This document shows positions 7,861 to 16,604 of a DNA stretch of 64,000 nt, piece by piece; the stretch's first letter is position 1; each line of letters begins with the position of its first letter. A program made the position numbers and the translations under genes. Under the pieces are notes generated by a model, which ran no database searches, had not been told where the DNA came from, and saw only the letters and a program-made list of their open reading frames with translations. This stretch comes from Exiguobacterium sp. TNDT2 (GTDB taxonomy: Bacteria > Bacillota > Bacilli > Exiguobacteriales > Exiguobacteriaceae), in contig NZ_QLVE01000015.1 in assembly GCF_003331145.1 (NCBI RefSeq), positions 1 through 64,000 on the forward strand. Direction: 5' to 3'.

Positions 7861-9321
7861 ATGAGAAAGAATGTCACGGTCGCGCTGTTGTTGGCGACTT
7901 TTTTAGCAGCGATTGAAGGGACGGTCGTCTCGGTCGCGACACCGGTCATCGCGAGCGAATTGAACGGGGCCGCCCTCGTGAGCTGGGTATTTGCCGCCTT
8001 CTTGCTGTTCACGGCAGTGTCGACACCGATTTATGGAAAAGTGGCTGACTTGTTCGGCCGCAAGCGGGTCTTGTTATTCGGAATCGGGCTGTTCACGCTC
8101 GCTTCACTTCTTTGTGGACTCGCCACATCAATGGAACAATTGATTGTCTTCCGGGCGCTCCAAGGGCTCGGGGCCGGAGCGGTATTGCCGATTTCGATGA
8201 CCATCATCGGTGATCTTTATAAATATGAGGAGCGCGGCAAAATTCAAGGGATTTTAAGCGCCGTGTGGGGCGTCTCGGGTGTGCTCGGTCCAGTCATCGG
8301 CGGGTTCTTGGTCGAGACGTTGTCTTGGCGTTACGTCTTTTTATTGAACGTACCGTTCGCACTTTTATCGTTCATCATGATCGTCACGTTCTATAAAGAG
8401 ACGGTCATCGAGACGACGGAACGGATTGACGTCAAAGGGGCGCTATTGTTCGCGTTCGGTACGACGGCGTTCTTGTATGGGCTGATCACGTTCAGCGAGA
8501 CGAACGTCTGGACGGCTTCAGTTATCGCTAGCGCCGTCTTCAGCGTCATCTTGCTCACCAGTTTCTTCTTATCGGAACGGCGGGCGAAGACACCGTTGTT
8601 GCCACTCGAATTATTGAAACAACCGATTATCGCGTCGATCAATGGGGCCGTCTTCTTCGCGGCGTGGGTCCTCGTGTCAATGTCGGCCTATATCCCGATT
8701 TGGGCCCAGGCCGTCCTTGGAAAATCGGCGACGGAAGCCGGATTCATGCTCATGCCGCTCTCGGTCGCTTGGACATTCACGTCCATCATTGGCGGCAGGA
8801 CGCTTGGCGCGGCCTCGCCACGGCGTCGGGCCGTGACGGGGATGAGTCTTTTGTTGATCGGGACAATCATCTTGACGCTCCTCACGCAATCGAGCCCGGA
8901 CTTGTTCGTCTACCTCGCTGTTGCCATCATCGGAGTCGGGTTCGGATTGTCGCAACCGATGTTCATCGTCGTCTTGCAGACGGTCGTATCGTATCGACAG
9001 CGCGGTACGGTCACAGCGGCGAACTCATTTTTAAGTACGGTCGGACAGACGCTCGGCGTCGCCGTGTTCGGAGCGCTCTTCAACTTCATCGTTTTGAACG
9101 GATTCCGGAACGACGAGACTTTGAGCGGAGCCTCGCTCGAATCGTTCTTCAATCGAAGCGTCACCGAGACGTTAGACGCCACGGTCCGGCTCCAAGGCGA
9201 GCAGCTCATCGCCACGGGATTGAATACCGTCTTCATCGGCGCGGCACTTGCGGCGTTCATCGCACTGTTGATTGCGCTACGCTTACCGGTTAGCCCACCC
9301 GAACTTTCACGCGATAACTAA
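7861..9321 (+). CDS. MFS multidrug exporter, DHA2 (EmrB/QacA) family, 14 helices
   Basis: This 486-residue membrane protein is a proton-driven exporter of drugs or toxic metabolites. The N-terminal segment AAIEGTVVSVATPVIA resembles the DHA2 motif D1 with Glu in place of the usual Asp; the loop motif A reads GKVADLFGRKR near residue 62; motif C-like glycines follow in GVSGVLGPVIGG near 140. The hydrophobicity fits 14 helices. Of two in-frame ATGs I use 7861, 9 bases after GGGGAG, rather than 7852, which abuts it. A stable hairpin lies in its leader. The PQQ-like lipoprotein gene follows 32 bases later on the same strand. Confidence 0.92.
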   Translation: MRKNVTVALLLATFLAAIEGTVVSVATPVIASELNGAALVSWVFAAFLLFTAVSTPIYGKVADLFGRKRVLLFGIGLFTLASLLCGLATSMEQLIVFRALQGLGAGAVLPISMTIIGDLYKYEERGKIQGILSAVWGVSGVLGPVIGGFLVETLSWRYVFLLNVPFALLSFIMIVTFYKETVIETTERIDVKGALLFAFGTTAFLYGLITFSETNVWTASVIASAVFSVILLTSFFLSERRAKTPLLPLELLKQPIIASINGAVFFAAWVLVSMSAYIPIWAQAVLGKSATEAGFMLMPLSVAWTFTSIIGGRTLGAASPRRRAVTGMSLLLIGTIILTLLTQSSPDLFVYLAVAIIGVGFGLSQPMFIVVLQTVVSYRQRGTVTAANSFLSTVGQTLGVAVFGALFNFIVLNGFRNDETLSGASLESFFNRSVTETLDATVRLQGEQLIATGLNTVFIGAALAAFIALLIALRLPVSPPELSRDN

Positions 9322-9353
9322 AGACACGGTATGATGGGGAAAAGGAGGCGGTC

Positions 9354-10466
9354 ATGTTGAAACGATGGATTCTCATGTTGTCACTTATCGTGCTGGCGGG
9401 TTGTGCGTCGGAGTCGACCGAGGCGCCGGAACCCGAACAGGCACCGATCGAAGAGTCGACCGAAGAAACACCTACGGAAGATACACCAGGCGATACGCCA
9501 ACATCGGAAGCAGACGATTCGCTGACATTCGGTGCGAGCGATTCTGTCGTTGAGCAATTGGACGTACCGTGGTCGATGGTAAGGACCGACGAAGGGTGGC
9601 TTATCTCGGAACGAGGTGGCACAATCGCCGTCATCGATGCGGACGGGAATCTCGACCGACAACCGGTCGTCCTCGAAGAAGATGTGCTCGAGATTGGTGA
9701 GGGCGGTTTACTCGGCCTAGCCTTGACGACAGATTTCGCGACATCACGCCAACTGTACGCCTATCATACGTATGGGACACCTGGGGACGTACGAAACCGG
9801 GTCGTCGAATTGACGTGGGACGGGGAGCGCTTTGAAGAGACGGCTGTCGTGCTCGATGAGATCCCAGGCGCCCAGTTCCACAACGGCGGCCGCTTATTGC
9901 TCGATGACGACGCACTTTGGGTCACCACGGGAGACGCCCTCGTTCCGGATCTCGCTCAAGATGAGACGTCGATTGCCGGAAAAGTGTTACGGGTGCCGTT
10001 ATCCGGAGCGGGCGAGCCGACCGATTGGATTTATTCGTCCGGCCACCGCAATCCCCAAGGTTTGACGAAAGTCGGCGACACGCTCTATGCGAGTGAACAC
10101 GGGGCGTCCGGTCACGATGAAGTGAACATCCTCGAGCAGGGAAACAACTATGGCTGGCCGCTCATCGAGGCAGACCAGGAACAAGACGGTCTCGAGACAC
10201 CGTGGTTCGAGGTCGGAGAGACGTCGTGGGCCCCGTCGGGAATCGCGGCGGATGATCGTTACGTGTATATGGCGACGCTTCGCGGAAATCGCCTCGTCGC
10301 CATCGACCGAGAGACGAAAGAGGTCACTCCGCTCGTCGAGGACAAAGGACGCATCCGTGACGTCTGGTTAGGGGACGGAGAGCTTTACTTCATCACGAAC
10401 AACACAGACGGACGTGGGAATCCGAGCAATGAGGACGATCAACTGTACCGATTGACCCTCGAATAG
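9354..10466 (+). CDS. PQQ-dependent sugar dehydrogenase-like lipoprotein (soluble glucose dehydrogenase fold)
   Basis: This 370-residue protein has a lipoprotein signal with lipobox LAGC (Cys17), a Glu/Asp/Thr/Pro-rich linker to about residue 55, and a six-bladed beta-propeller of the glucose/sorbosone dehydrogenase family. Family-typical segments are EGGLLGLAL, HNGGRLLLDDDALWVTTGD, SGHRNPQGLT and the later EHGASGHDEVNIL with NNYGWP. Characterised relatives oxidise aldose sugars with PQQ, although many Gram-positive members have no shown activity and no PQQ synthesis genes are in this window. AAAGGAGG precedes the ATG. It probably shares a transcript with the MFS exporter upstream. Confidence 0.88.
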   Translation: MLKRWILMLSLIVLAGCASESTEAPEPEQAPIEESTEETPTEDTPGDTPTSEADDSLTFGASDSVVEQLDVPWSMVRTDEGWLISERGGTIAVIDADGNLDRQPVVLEEDVLEIGEGGLLGLALTTDFATSRQLYAYHTYGTPGDVRNRVVELTWDGERFEETAVVLDEIPGAQFHNGGRLLLDDDALWVTTGDALVPDLAQDETSIAGKVLRVPLSGAGEPTDWIYSSGHRNPQGLTKVGDTLYASEHGASGHDEVNILEQGNNYGWPLIEADQEQDGLETPWFEVGETSWAPSGIAADDRYVYMATLRGNRLVAIDRETKEVTPLVEDKGRIRDVWLGDGELYFITNNTDGRGNPSNEDDQLYRLTLE

Positions 10467-10499
10467 AAACTGACACCAGTGTCAGTTTCTATTTTTTTT
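10465..10499 (+). terminator. Intrinsic terminator after the PQQ-like gene
   Basis: AGAAACTGACAC pairs with GTGTCAGTTTCT in a nearly perfect hairpin followed by eight T residues. Confidence 0.92.
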
Positions 10500-10635
10500 C
10501 ATATATTGACCAAAAGTCCTGATTTATCGTAGTTGATTTATGACAATGGGCCTATAATCATATAAGAAAACTTTGATCTTATTATGATCTATGTAAAAGA
10601 TGGAGTGAACATTTTACTTGTAACGGAGGAAGAAG

Positions 10636-11940
10636 ATGAAGCTATTAAGTATGGGTCGCAGTAATGAGAAAAAGAAGAGATGGTTAGATGCGTCACAGGA
10701 ATTGACTGTCGTGATTGACGTGGTCAAACCTTCCATTCAAATGAAAATGGAAATGATTCACCTGACTGAACATGATTTGAAAGTAATTAAAACGATTCAA
10801 CCGTTAGTCGAACAAAATATAGACCGATTGGTTGAAGAGTTTTATAACACAATTCTAAAAGTCAGTGAATTGAGAGAAATGATTGAGCGCTATAGTACAG
10901 TGGATCGGCTTAGAAAAACACTCAAAGTACATCTTGTCGAACTATTCAATGGAGATGTGGATGAACTGTTTTTGGAGAAGCGATTCCGCGTCGCGAAGAC
11001 ACATTATCGAATCGGACTCGAACCCGCTTGGTACATGGGAGCTTTTCAAAATGTTCAAAACACTTTGTTATCAATCATTTTTGATGAAGTGAGTCATCGA
11101 GATGAGTTACAGGCGATTATAGCTGTAATGAACAAAATATTAAGCTTTGAACAACAGATTGTGTTAGAAGCTTACGAAACGGAGAATTTACAAAAACTGA
11201 ATGCACAATTCGAGAGCGGCAAAGCGAATTTGAAAAATATTATGACGGAAGTGAGTGAAGGCTTGTTAGCGCTTGCTGAAGAAACGCTGTCTTCTGTCGA
11301 GACGCTCAGCTCAAATATAAAAGAAGTCAATCAAACCACGATGGACAGTAAAGATCAAGCGACAGTGGCGAAATCCTATGCCAATGAAGGTCAAGAAAAG
11401 CTAAATGAACTTCTTCAAAAAATAAATTCCATCGAGACGTTAACGAAAAAAATGACAGGTAGTATTCAACAGCTCGGCGAGTCTTCAAACAAGATTGCAG
11501 CTGTCACGGATATTGTTCGCGAGATAGCAGAACAAACGAACTTGCTGTCGTTAAACTCGGCGATAGAAGCAGCGCGAGCTGGAGAACACGGGAGAGGTTT
11601 TGCCGTCGTTTCTCAAGAAGTGCGTAAGTTGGCAGATCAAACTAAACATTCGGTCATAAAAATACAAGATCTAATTTCTACTGCAAACTTATACAAGGAA
11701 GAAGTGGTAAAGTCGCTGCAGCAAGTTCAAGATGCGGTTAAAGAAGGATCAGCCGCTTCGGAGCAGACGAACCTATCGTTTTACAAAGTAGTCCAGTCGA
11801 TTGAGCAGAGCGGAGTGACTGTCTCAAGTGTCCAACAACAGATTGAGGAAGTCGTCAAAGTCGTCAACGAGATTGAACGTGCCACGACAGAAGTAGCCTC
11901 TTCTGCAGAAGAGTTAAATGTAGCCACCACTACGGCATGA
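10636..11940 (+). CDS. hemAT: Heme-based aerotaxis transducer HemAT (globin-coupled chemoreceptor)
   Basis: This soluble 434-residue chemoreceptor binds oxygen through an N-terminal globin domain (about residues 30-190) and signals to CheA/CheW through a C-terminal methyl-accepting domain. The proximal heme histidine is His123 in [17 protein letters not shown] and the distal tyrosine is Tyr70 in EEFY; both fall at the same numbers as in Bacillus subtilis HemAT. The signalling tip reads [21 protein letters not shown] near residues 295-315. No membrane helices are present. CGGAGGAAGAAG precedes the ATG. The gene is visibly AT-richer than its neighbours (several 60-base rows are near one-third G+C), which could reflect acquisition or different selection. 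Confidence 0.95.
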   Translation: MKLLSMGRSNEKKKRWLDASQELTVVIDVVKPSIQMKMEMIHLTEHDLKVIKTIQPLVEQNIDRLVEEFYNTILKVSELREMIERYSTVDRLRKTLKVHLVELFNGDVDELFLEKRFRVAKTHYRIGLEPAWYMGAFQNVQNTLLSIIFDEVSHRDELQAIIAVMNKILSFEQQIVLEAYETENLQKLNAQFESGKANLKNIMTEVSEGLLALAEETLSSVETLSSNIKEVNQTTMDSKDQATVAKSYANEGQEKLNELLQKINSIETLTKKMTGSIQQLGESSNKIAAVTDIVREIAEQTNLLSLNSAIEAARAGEHGRGFAVVSQEVRKLADQTKHSVIKIQDLISTANLYKEEVVKSLQQVQDAVKEGSAASEQTNLSFYKVVQSIEQSGVTVSSVQQQIEEVVKVVNEIERATTEVASSAEELNVATTTA

Positions 11941-11978
11941 TTATGCATGTGTTTTTCCCCGATTCAATCGCACTCTTA

Positions 11979-12009
11979 TTGCAAGCGCTTGCATTCATCA
12001 TGATATAAT
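11979..12009 (+). promoter_or_regulatory. Promoter with an overlapping palindromic cre before the YesM/YesN genes
   Basis: TGCAAGCGCTTGCA at 11980-11993 is a perfect 14-base palindrome matching the cre pattern. It overlaps a possible -35 TTGCAA (11979-11984), with TATAAT at 12004-12009; the 19-base spacer is somewhat long. Placement over the -35 suggests CcpA repression of the two-component system. Confidence 0.65.
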
Positions 12010-12032
12010 GTCATCGAGGAGGCGATGCGCGG

Positions 12033-13781
12033 ATGAGCATTCGGACGAAGCTGACGGGGATGATTGCGTTGACGATTATCGTCCCTGTCATTTTGGCGAC
12101 AGTCATTTCGTTTTGGTACGTCAAAGACCGGGAGCGGGAACGGGGGCTTCAACTCACCGAATGGTCACTTGAGCGCGGCACGTTGCAGATGGAACGATAC
12201 GTCTCAGACTTGAGCCGTTTGCCGACGAGTCTATATGCGAACCGGGACGTGCTTGATATTCTCGAATACGGGCCAGGGCTATCACTTGAACAGACCGAGC
12301 TCGAAGTACGACGGGCGCTCCTCGGGATGTATTTGTCCCGGGAAGACGTCGCCCAGATTCAATTGCTCATGCTCGAAGATATGGACTCGTTCGCCGCCTA
12401 TAAGATGAAAGTATCCCCGCGCTCGAAACGGCAGCCGAGTGAGATTCAGCAACAGTTGTTGAAGTACGAAGAAAGTCGCGTCCTGCTCGAGGCTTCACAT
12501 CCGCTCGTACCGTACCATGATTTCGGGCCGCTCATCTCGGAAGAAGAAGTCGTCACGCTTCATTTCCGACTCGATAAGATTGAGACGGATCAGCCGCTAG
12601 CGATTTTGTCGATCGATATCCCCGAGGACGTCTTCATCGGGCAACTTGCCTCGCTACAGAACAATCCGAGCGAGAGCCTCTGGTTCGTCGGGGGCGGCAA
12701 TCAAGTGTTCGCTCAACTCGGTGACGGCGAAATCCCCCAGAACGTATCGACGAACTCGCTGTCAAGTGATGGAAAGCATCATCGCATCGTCAAATCATTC
12801 GAGTTTGAAAATCAGACGTTCTACGTCGGAAAATCGATACCGGATCGCCTGTTGACCGAGCCGGCCTCACGCACGTCGTTCATCGTCTTTGTCGTCGGGA
12901 TGGTGTCGCTCGTGTTGGCGTTGATTGGGGCGACGTACGCCTCAATGCGTTTGACGACACCAATCAAGACGCTCACGTCGAACATTTGGCGAATCGAACA
13001 AGGGGATATGACGGTTTCATTCGATTCCCTCGGAAATGATGAGTTCGGCGTGCTCGGTCGACAATTCAAGCGGATGATTGAACGGATCGACGATTTGATT
13101 CAACGCGAGTATCGCCTAGCGCTCGAGAATCGGACGAACGAACTGCGTGCCTTACAGGCGCAAACCAATCCTCACTTCTTATTTAATGCGCTACAGTCGA
13201 TCGGGACGCTCGCGTTAAAAGGGGACGGCAAGACGGTGTACCGGTTGATTACCCAGCTATCCTCGATGATGCGGTACACGATGCATCCGGACGAATCGAT
13301 GGTGACGCTCAAGCGCGAAGTCGACCATCTCCATTCATACGTCCGACTTCAACAAGTCCGTTTTCCGGAACAGTTCGAGGTCGAAATCGACGTTCCGGAC
13401 GCGTTGCTTGATTTGATCGTACCGAAGATGATTCTCCAACCGCTCGCCGAGAACTTTTTCAAACACGGATTTGAGCGGGACGGGTCAACGGAGGCGAACC
13501 GATTCTCCCTGCACGTTCAGCAATCCGGGACAGACCTCGTCATCCGTTGCGAGAACAGTGGTCGGCCCATCCCCGTTCGAGAGCTCGATGCCCTACAAGA
13601 GCGAATCGACTTATCGACAGCGCCGGTTCATGGGGCAGAAGGTACCGGTTTAAAGAACATTCGCGATCGACTCATGTTAAACTATAATCGGGAGGCTCAG
13701 TTTATGTTGGCTACACCAGAGACAGGCGGATTTCGTATCGTTATGCGTTTCCCGGCCGTGAAGGAGGCGGATGCGTCATGA
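12033..13781 (+). CDS. Sensor histidine kinase, YesM/LytS (His_kinase) family
   Basis: This 582-residue membrane kinase has a first helix at about residues 8-30, a large extracytoplasmic sensor domain to about 280, a second helix at 281-303, a HAMP linker to about 356, a His_kinase domain with the phosphoacceptor His381 in TNPHFLFNALQS, and a C-terminal HATPase domain (ENSG near 510, GTGLKNIRDRL near 550). YesM-type kinases usually govern carbohydrate uptake or polysaccharide use. It overlaps the response-regulator gene by 4 bases. AGGAGG lies 10 bases before the ATG. The best regulatory candidate in the neighbourhood is the ABC sugar importer at 3-7.7 kb. Confidence 0.93.
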   Translation: MSIRTKLTGMIALTIIVPVILATVISFWYVKDRERERGLQLTEWSLERGTLQMERYVSDLSRLPTSLYANRDVLDILEYGPGLSLEQTELEVRRALLGMYLSREDVAQIQLLMLEDMDSFAAYKMKVSPRSKRQPSEIQQQLLKYEESRVLLEASHPLVPYHDFGPLISEEEVVTLHFRLDKIETDQPLAILSIDIPEDVFIGQLASLQNNPSESLWFVGGGNQVFAQLGDGEIPQNVSTNSLSSDGKHHRIVKSFEFENQTFYVGKSIPDRLLTEPASRTSFIVFVVGMVSLVLALIGATYASMRLTTPIKTLTSNIWRIEQGDMTVSFDSLGNDEFGVLGRQFKRMIERIDDLIQREYRLALENRTNELRALQAQTNPHFLFNALQSIGTLALKGDGKTVYRLITQLSSMMRYTMHPDESMVTLKREVDHLHSYVRLQQVRFPEQFEVEIDVPDALLDLIVPKMILQPLAENFFKHGFERDGSTEANRFSLHVQQSGTDLVIRCENSGRPIPVRELDALQERIDLSTAPVHGAEGTGLKNIRDRLMLNYNREAQFMLATPETGGFRIVMRFPAVKEADAS

Positions 13782-14485
13782 CGAAAGTATTGATCGTCGA
13801 CGATGAGTCGCCGGTACGGGAAGCGGTGAAACTGCTCGGGGAGTGGGAACGGCTCGGGGTCACGAAAGTAATTGAGGCACAGGACGGGGAAGAAGCGAAA
13901 CGAATCATCACCAAGGAACGGCCGGCGTTGATTTTATCGGACCTGCAGATGCCTCGCTGTAACGGCATCGAGTTGATGGAATGGGTTCATACGGAGGCGG
14001 AAGCTTCCAAACTCATCGTCTTGACGGGCTATGACGAATATTCGTACATGCGGCGCGCGATTCAGCTCGGTAGTTTCGACTATTTGTTGAAACCGATCGA
14101 CCCGGACGTCTTGAACGAGACGCTGGCACGCGCCCTCGCGGATGTCACTCCTGCCGAAGAAGATTCGATTCTACAGATCGGTGCGTTCATCGAGCGCCAT
14201 TATGCGGAAGAACTCAGCTTACAAGGGATGAGCGAACGCTTTTACTTGAGCCGCGAATACATATCGCGTCGCTTCAAACAGCAGTACGGCGTCAACTTAT
14301 CCGAATACTTGCTGTCGATCCGGATGCTCGAGGCGAAACGTCTCCTTGAGACGAGTAGACAACGTATTTATGAAGTCGCCCAAGCGGTCGGCTTTTCGGA
14401 TGATAAATATTTCCGAAAAGTCTTCAAAAAACAGGTTGGCATCACCCCGAACGAATATCGGGAACAGTGTCAACGATTATCTTGA
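13778..14485 (+). CDS. AraC-type response regulator (YesN family)
   Basis: This 235-residue regulator has an N-terminal receiver domain with the acidic pair Asp8-Asp9, phosphoacceptor Asp55 in LILSDLQMP and the conserved Lys in LLKPID near 108. The C-terminal AraC-type double helix-turn-helix spans about 140-232, including YLSREYISRRFKQQYG and VGFSDDKYFRKVFKKQVG. The length is short for YesN because the linker between the domains is minimal. Its start overlaps the kinase stop (ATGA), so the pair is coupled. The deoD gene starts only 15 bases after its stop and is probably on the same transcript. Confidence 0.94.
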   Translation: MTKVLIVDDESPVREAVKLLGEWERLGVTKVIEAQDGEEAKRIITKERPALILSDLQMPRCNGIELMEWVHTEAEASKLIVLTGYDEYSYMRRAIQLGSFDYLLKPIDPDVLNETLARALADVTPAEEDSILQIGAFIERHYAEELSLQGMSERFYLSREYISRRFKQQYGVNLSEYLLSIRMLEAKRLLETSRQRIYEVAQAVGFSDDKYFRKVFKKQVGITPNEYREQCQRLS

Positions 14486-14500
14486 AGGAGGAATTTAATC

Positions 14501-15214
14501 ATGAGTGTACACATTGGGGCAGAAGCAGGACAAATCGCAGAAACGGTATTATTGCCAGGAGATCCGCTACGTGCGAAATATATCGCGGAAACGTTCCTCG
14601 AAGACGTCGAGTTATACAACGAAGTCCGTGGGATGTATGGCTTCACTGGAACGTATAAAGGGAAACGCATTTCCGTCCAAGGGACAGGGATGGGTGTTCC
14701 GTCGATGTCGATTTACGTGAACGAATTGATCATGTCATACGGCGCCAAAAACTTGATTCGTGTTGGTACGGCCGGCGGGATTCAAGAAGACGTCAAAGTA
14801 CGTGACGTCGTCATCGCGATGAGCGCATCGAGTGAAATGGGCCAAAACCGGGTTCGCTTCGACGGCATGGACTATGCACCGACAGCGACGTTCGACCTCC
14901 TACATCGCGCCTATATGAATGCTGAAAAGGCTGGCATCCCGGTCAAGGTCGGTCAAATCTTCACAGCCGACCAGTTCTACCAAGATGATTTCCACCATTT
15001 CAAGAAGTGGGCCGACTTCGGTTGCCTCGCAATTGAGATGGAAGCGGCAGGTCTTTATACACTCGCTGCGAAACATAAAGTGAACGCATTGACGATCCTC
15101 ACGATCTCGGACCACTTGTTGACAGGTGAAGAAACGACGTCGGAAGAGCGTCAATCGACGTTTGACGAGATGATCCGTGTCGCACTCGACACAGCGGTCG
15201 AAGTCACAAATTAA
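14501..15214 (+). CDS. deoD: Purine-nucleoside phosphorylase DeoD type
   Basis: This 237-residue enzyme reversibly phosphorolyses purine (deoxy)nucleosides to free base and (deoxy)ribose 1-phosphate in salvage. Family signatures include [23 protein letters not shown] at the N-terminus, [16 protein letters not shown] near 65-80 for phosphate and ribose binding, the glycine pair in [12 protein letters not shown], and [13 protein letters not shown] near 180 for the nucleoside. AAGGAGG overlaps the end of the response-regulator gene. It may be co-transcribed with the two-component system although it also occurs alone in other genomes. A strong terminator follows. Confidence 0.97.
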   Translation: MSVHIGAEAGQIAETVLLPGDPLRAKYIAETFLEDVELYNEVRGMYGFTGTYKGKRISVQGTGMGVPSMSIYVNELIMSYGAKNLIRVGTAGGIQEDVKVRDVVIAMSASSEMGQNRVRFDGMDYAPTATFDLLHRAYMNAEKAGIPVKVGQIFTADQFYQDDFHHFKKWADFGCLAIEMEAAGLYTLAAKHKVNALTILTISDHLLTGEETTSEERQSTFDEMIRVALDTAVEVTN

Positions 15215-15219
15215 TGAGC

Positions 15220-15256
15220 GCGCCTTACAGACAAGTGGTTTGTAAGGCGTTTTTGT
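15220..15256 (+). terminator. Intrinsic terminator after deoD
   Basis: GCGCCTTACA pairs with TGTAAGGCGT, with a T5 tract after the stem. Confidence 0.88.
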
Positions 15257-15355
15257 GTCCGCGCGCCTTCCCGTGTATACAAAGTGAAACCGGCAAGCTA
15301 GACTGAAGCTGAAACGAACAGTTCGAAAATTGGGCTGTACGAAGGAGTTGTGTCC

Positions 15356-16513
15356 ATGAATAGAGCATCCGCTTTTGTCATTTATAGTATCGTCTTTTTT
15401 GCTTTCTTTGATCTTTTTGCCCAACTTCCGGTCATGAGCACGTTCGCGACATCGGTCGGCGCGACACCGTTCATCGCCGGCCTCGTCATCGCCATCTATT
15501 CGTTGTCGAACACGTTCGGCAATATATTGTCCGGCATCTGGACCGACCGCATCGGTCCGATCGTCATCTTGCTCGTCGGTCTCGCGCTGTCGAGCCTCAG
15601 TCTCTTGTCGTACCACCTCGTCGACACATCGACGATGCTTCTCATCGTCCGCATCGTGCACGGGTTCGTCGCCGGCTTGATCGTACCGGCCGCATTCACG
15701 TTGTCTGCCAATCTGACCGCAGCGAACCGTCAAGGGAAGAAAGTGGCATTGACCGGCAGTTTTGTCGGGTTGGCGGCCATTATCGGGCCAGCGTTTAGTG
15801 GGATCATGGCGAGTCGAACGACTGTCCCCGTCGTTTTCACGTACGTCGCGTTTTATGGGATGATGGTCGCATTACTCGCGCTCATCTTTTTACGTCCGTC
15901 GAAACTGTCGCTCGGAACATCGAGCCGTCAAGAGGAAGGAAAATCACGGCTTGAACGTGACGTCGTGAAAGCGTATATCGGAGCTTTCCTCTTGATGTTT
16001 TCGCAAGGCGCGATTGCGTACTTGCTCCCGCTTTACGTGCAGTCGCTCGGTTATGATTCTCGCTTGAGCGGGACGTTGCTCAGCACGTTCGGGATCATGG
16101 CTGTGCTCGTATTTCTTTTACCGACGAACCGCTTGTTCGACCAAATCGAACCGGCGAAGCTAGCAGCACTCGGTGTCGGCATTCTCGGTGTGAGCCAACT
16201 ATTGATTGGCCGGGCTGAGACGGCGGGTCTCCTATACGGGGTGCTCGCCTTATATGGGGTCGGTTTCGCGATTTTATTCCCGGCCATCAATACGATGTTG
16301 ATTAAAGCTACGAACCATGGAAACCGGGGCAAGTCATACGGTTATTTTTATGCCTTTTTTTCGCTCGGTACAGTGACAGGATCGGCATTATTAGGTTGGC
16401 TCTCGATTTCGTTGACGCAAAAATTTACGTTGACGGGCGGCATGTTAATCGCCGCCGGATTAATGTTCATCGTCATGCAACAGACAAAAAAACGAGACGT
16501 GTCCGTGAGATAA
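15356..16513 (+). CDS. MFS transporter, 12 helices (DHA1-like exporter)
   Basis: This 385-residue membrane protein is a major facilitator exporter of unknown substrate. Motif A occurs as SGIWTDRIGP near residue 60, and the glycine-rich GSFVGLAAIIGPAFSGI near 140 resembles motif C of antiporters. A central cytoplasmic loop (SSRQEEGKSRLERD) separates two six-helix halves. I use the ATG at 15356, nine bases after GGAG; a GTG six bases upstream is the alternative. It follows the deoD terminator and is a separate unit from the aldehyde dehydrogenase downstream, about 90 bases away. Confidence 0.88.
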   Translation: MNRASAFVIYSIVFFAFFDLFAQLPVMSTFATSVGATPFIAGLVIAIYSLSNTFGNILSGIWTDRIGPIVILLVGLALSSLSLLSYHLVDTSTMLLIVRIVHGFVAGLIVPAAFTLSANLTAANRQGKKVALTGSFVGLAAIIGPAFSGIMASRTTVPVVFTYVAFYGMMVALLALIFLRPSKLSLGTSSRQEEGKSRLERDVVKAYIGAFLLMFSQGAIAYLLPLYVQSLGYDSRLSGTLLSTFGIMAVLVFLLPTNRLFDQIEPAKLAALGVGILGVSQLLIGRAETAGLLYGVLALYGVGFAILFPAINTMLIKATNHGNRGKSYGYFYAFFSLGTVTGSALLGWLSISLTQKFTLTGGMLIAAGLMFIVMQQTKKRDVSVR

Positions 16514-16604
16514 GACTGACAGATATTCGAAGGTTCAAAATGGTCGGTAATGAAGAGGAAATGATAAGATGAAGCTAGCGCTATCATTTAAGGGAGGCAG
16601 ATTT

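Noticed and set aside
14900-15733. 277-codon minus-strand frame across deoD and the MFS gene
   Set aside because: It crosses two well-supported plus-strand genes and a terminator; the product is low-complexity and charged.
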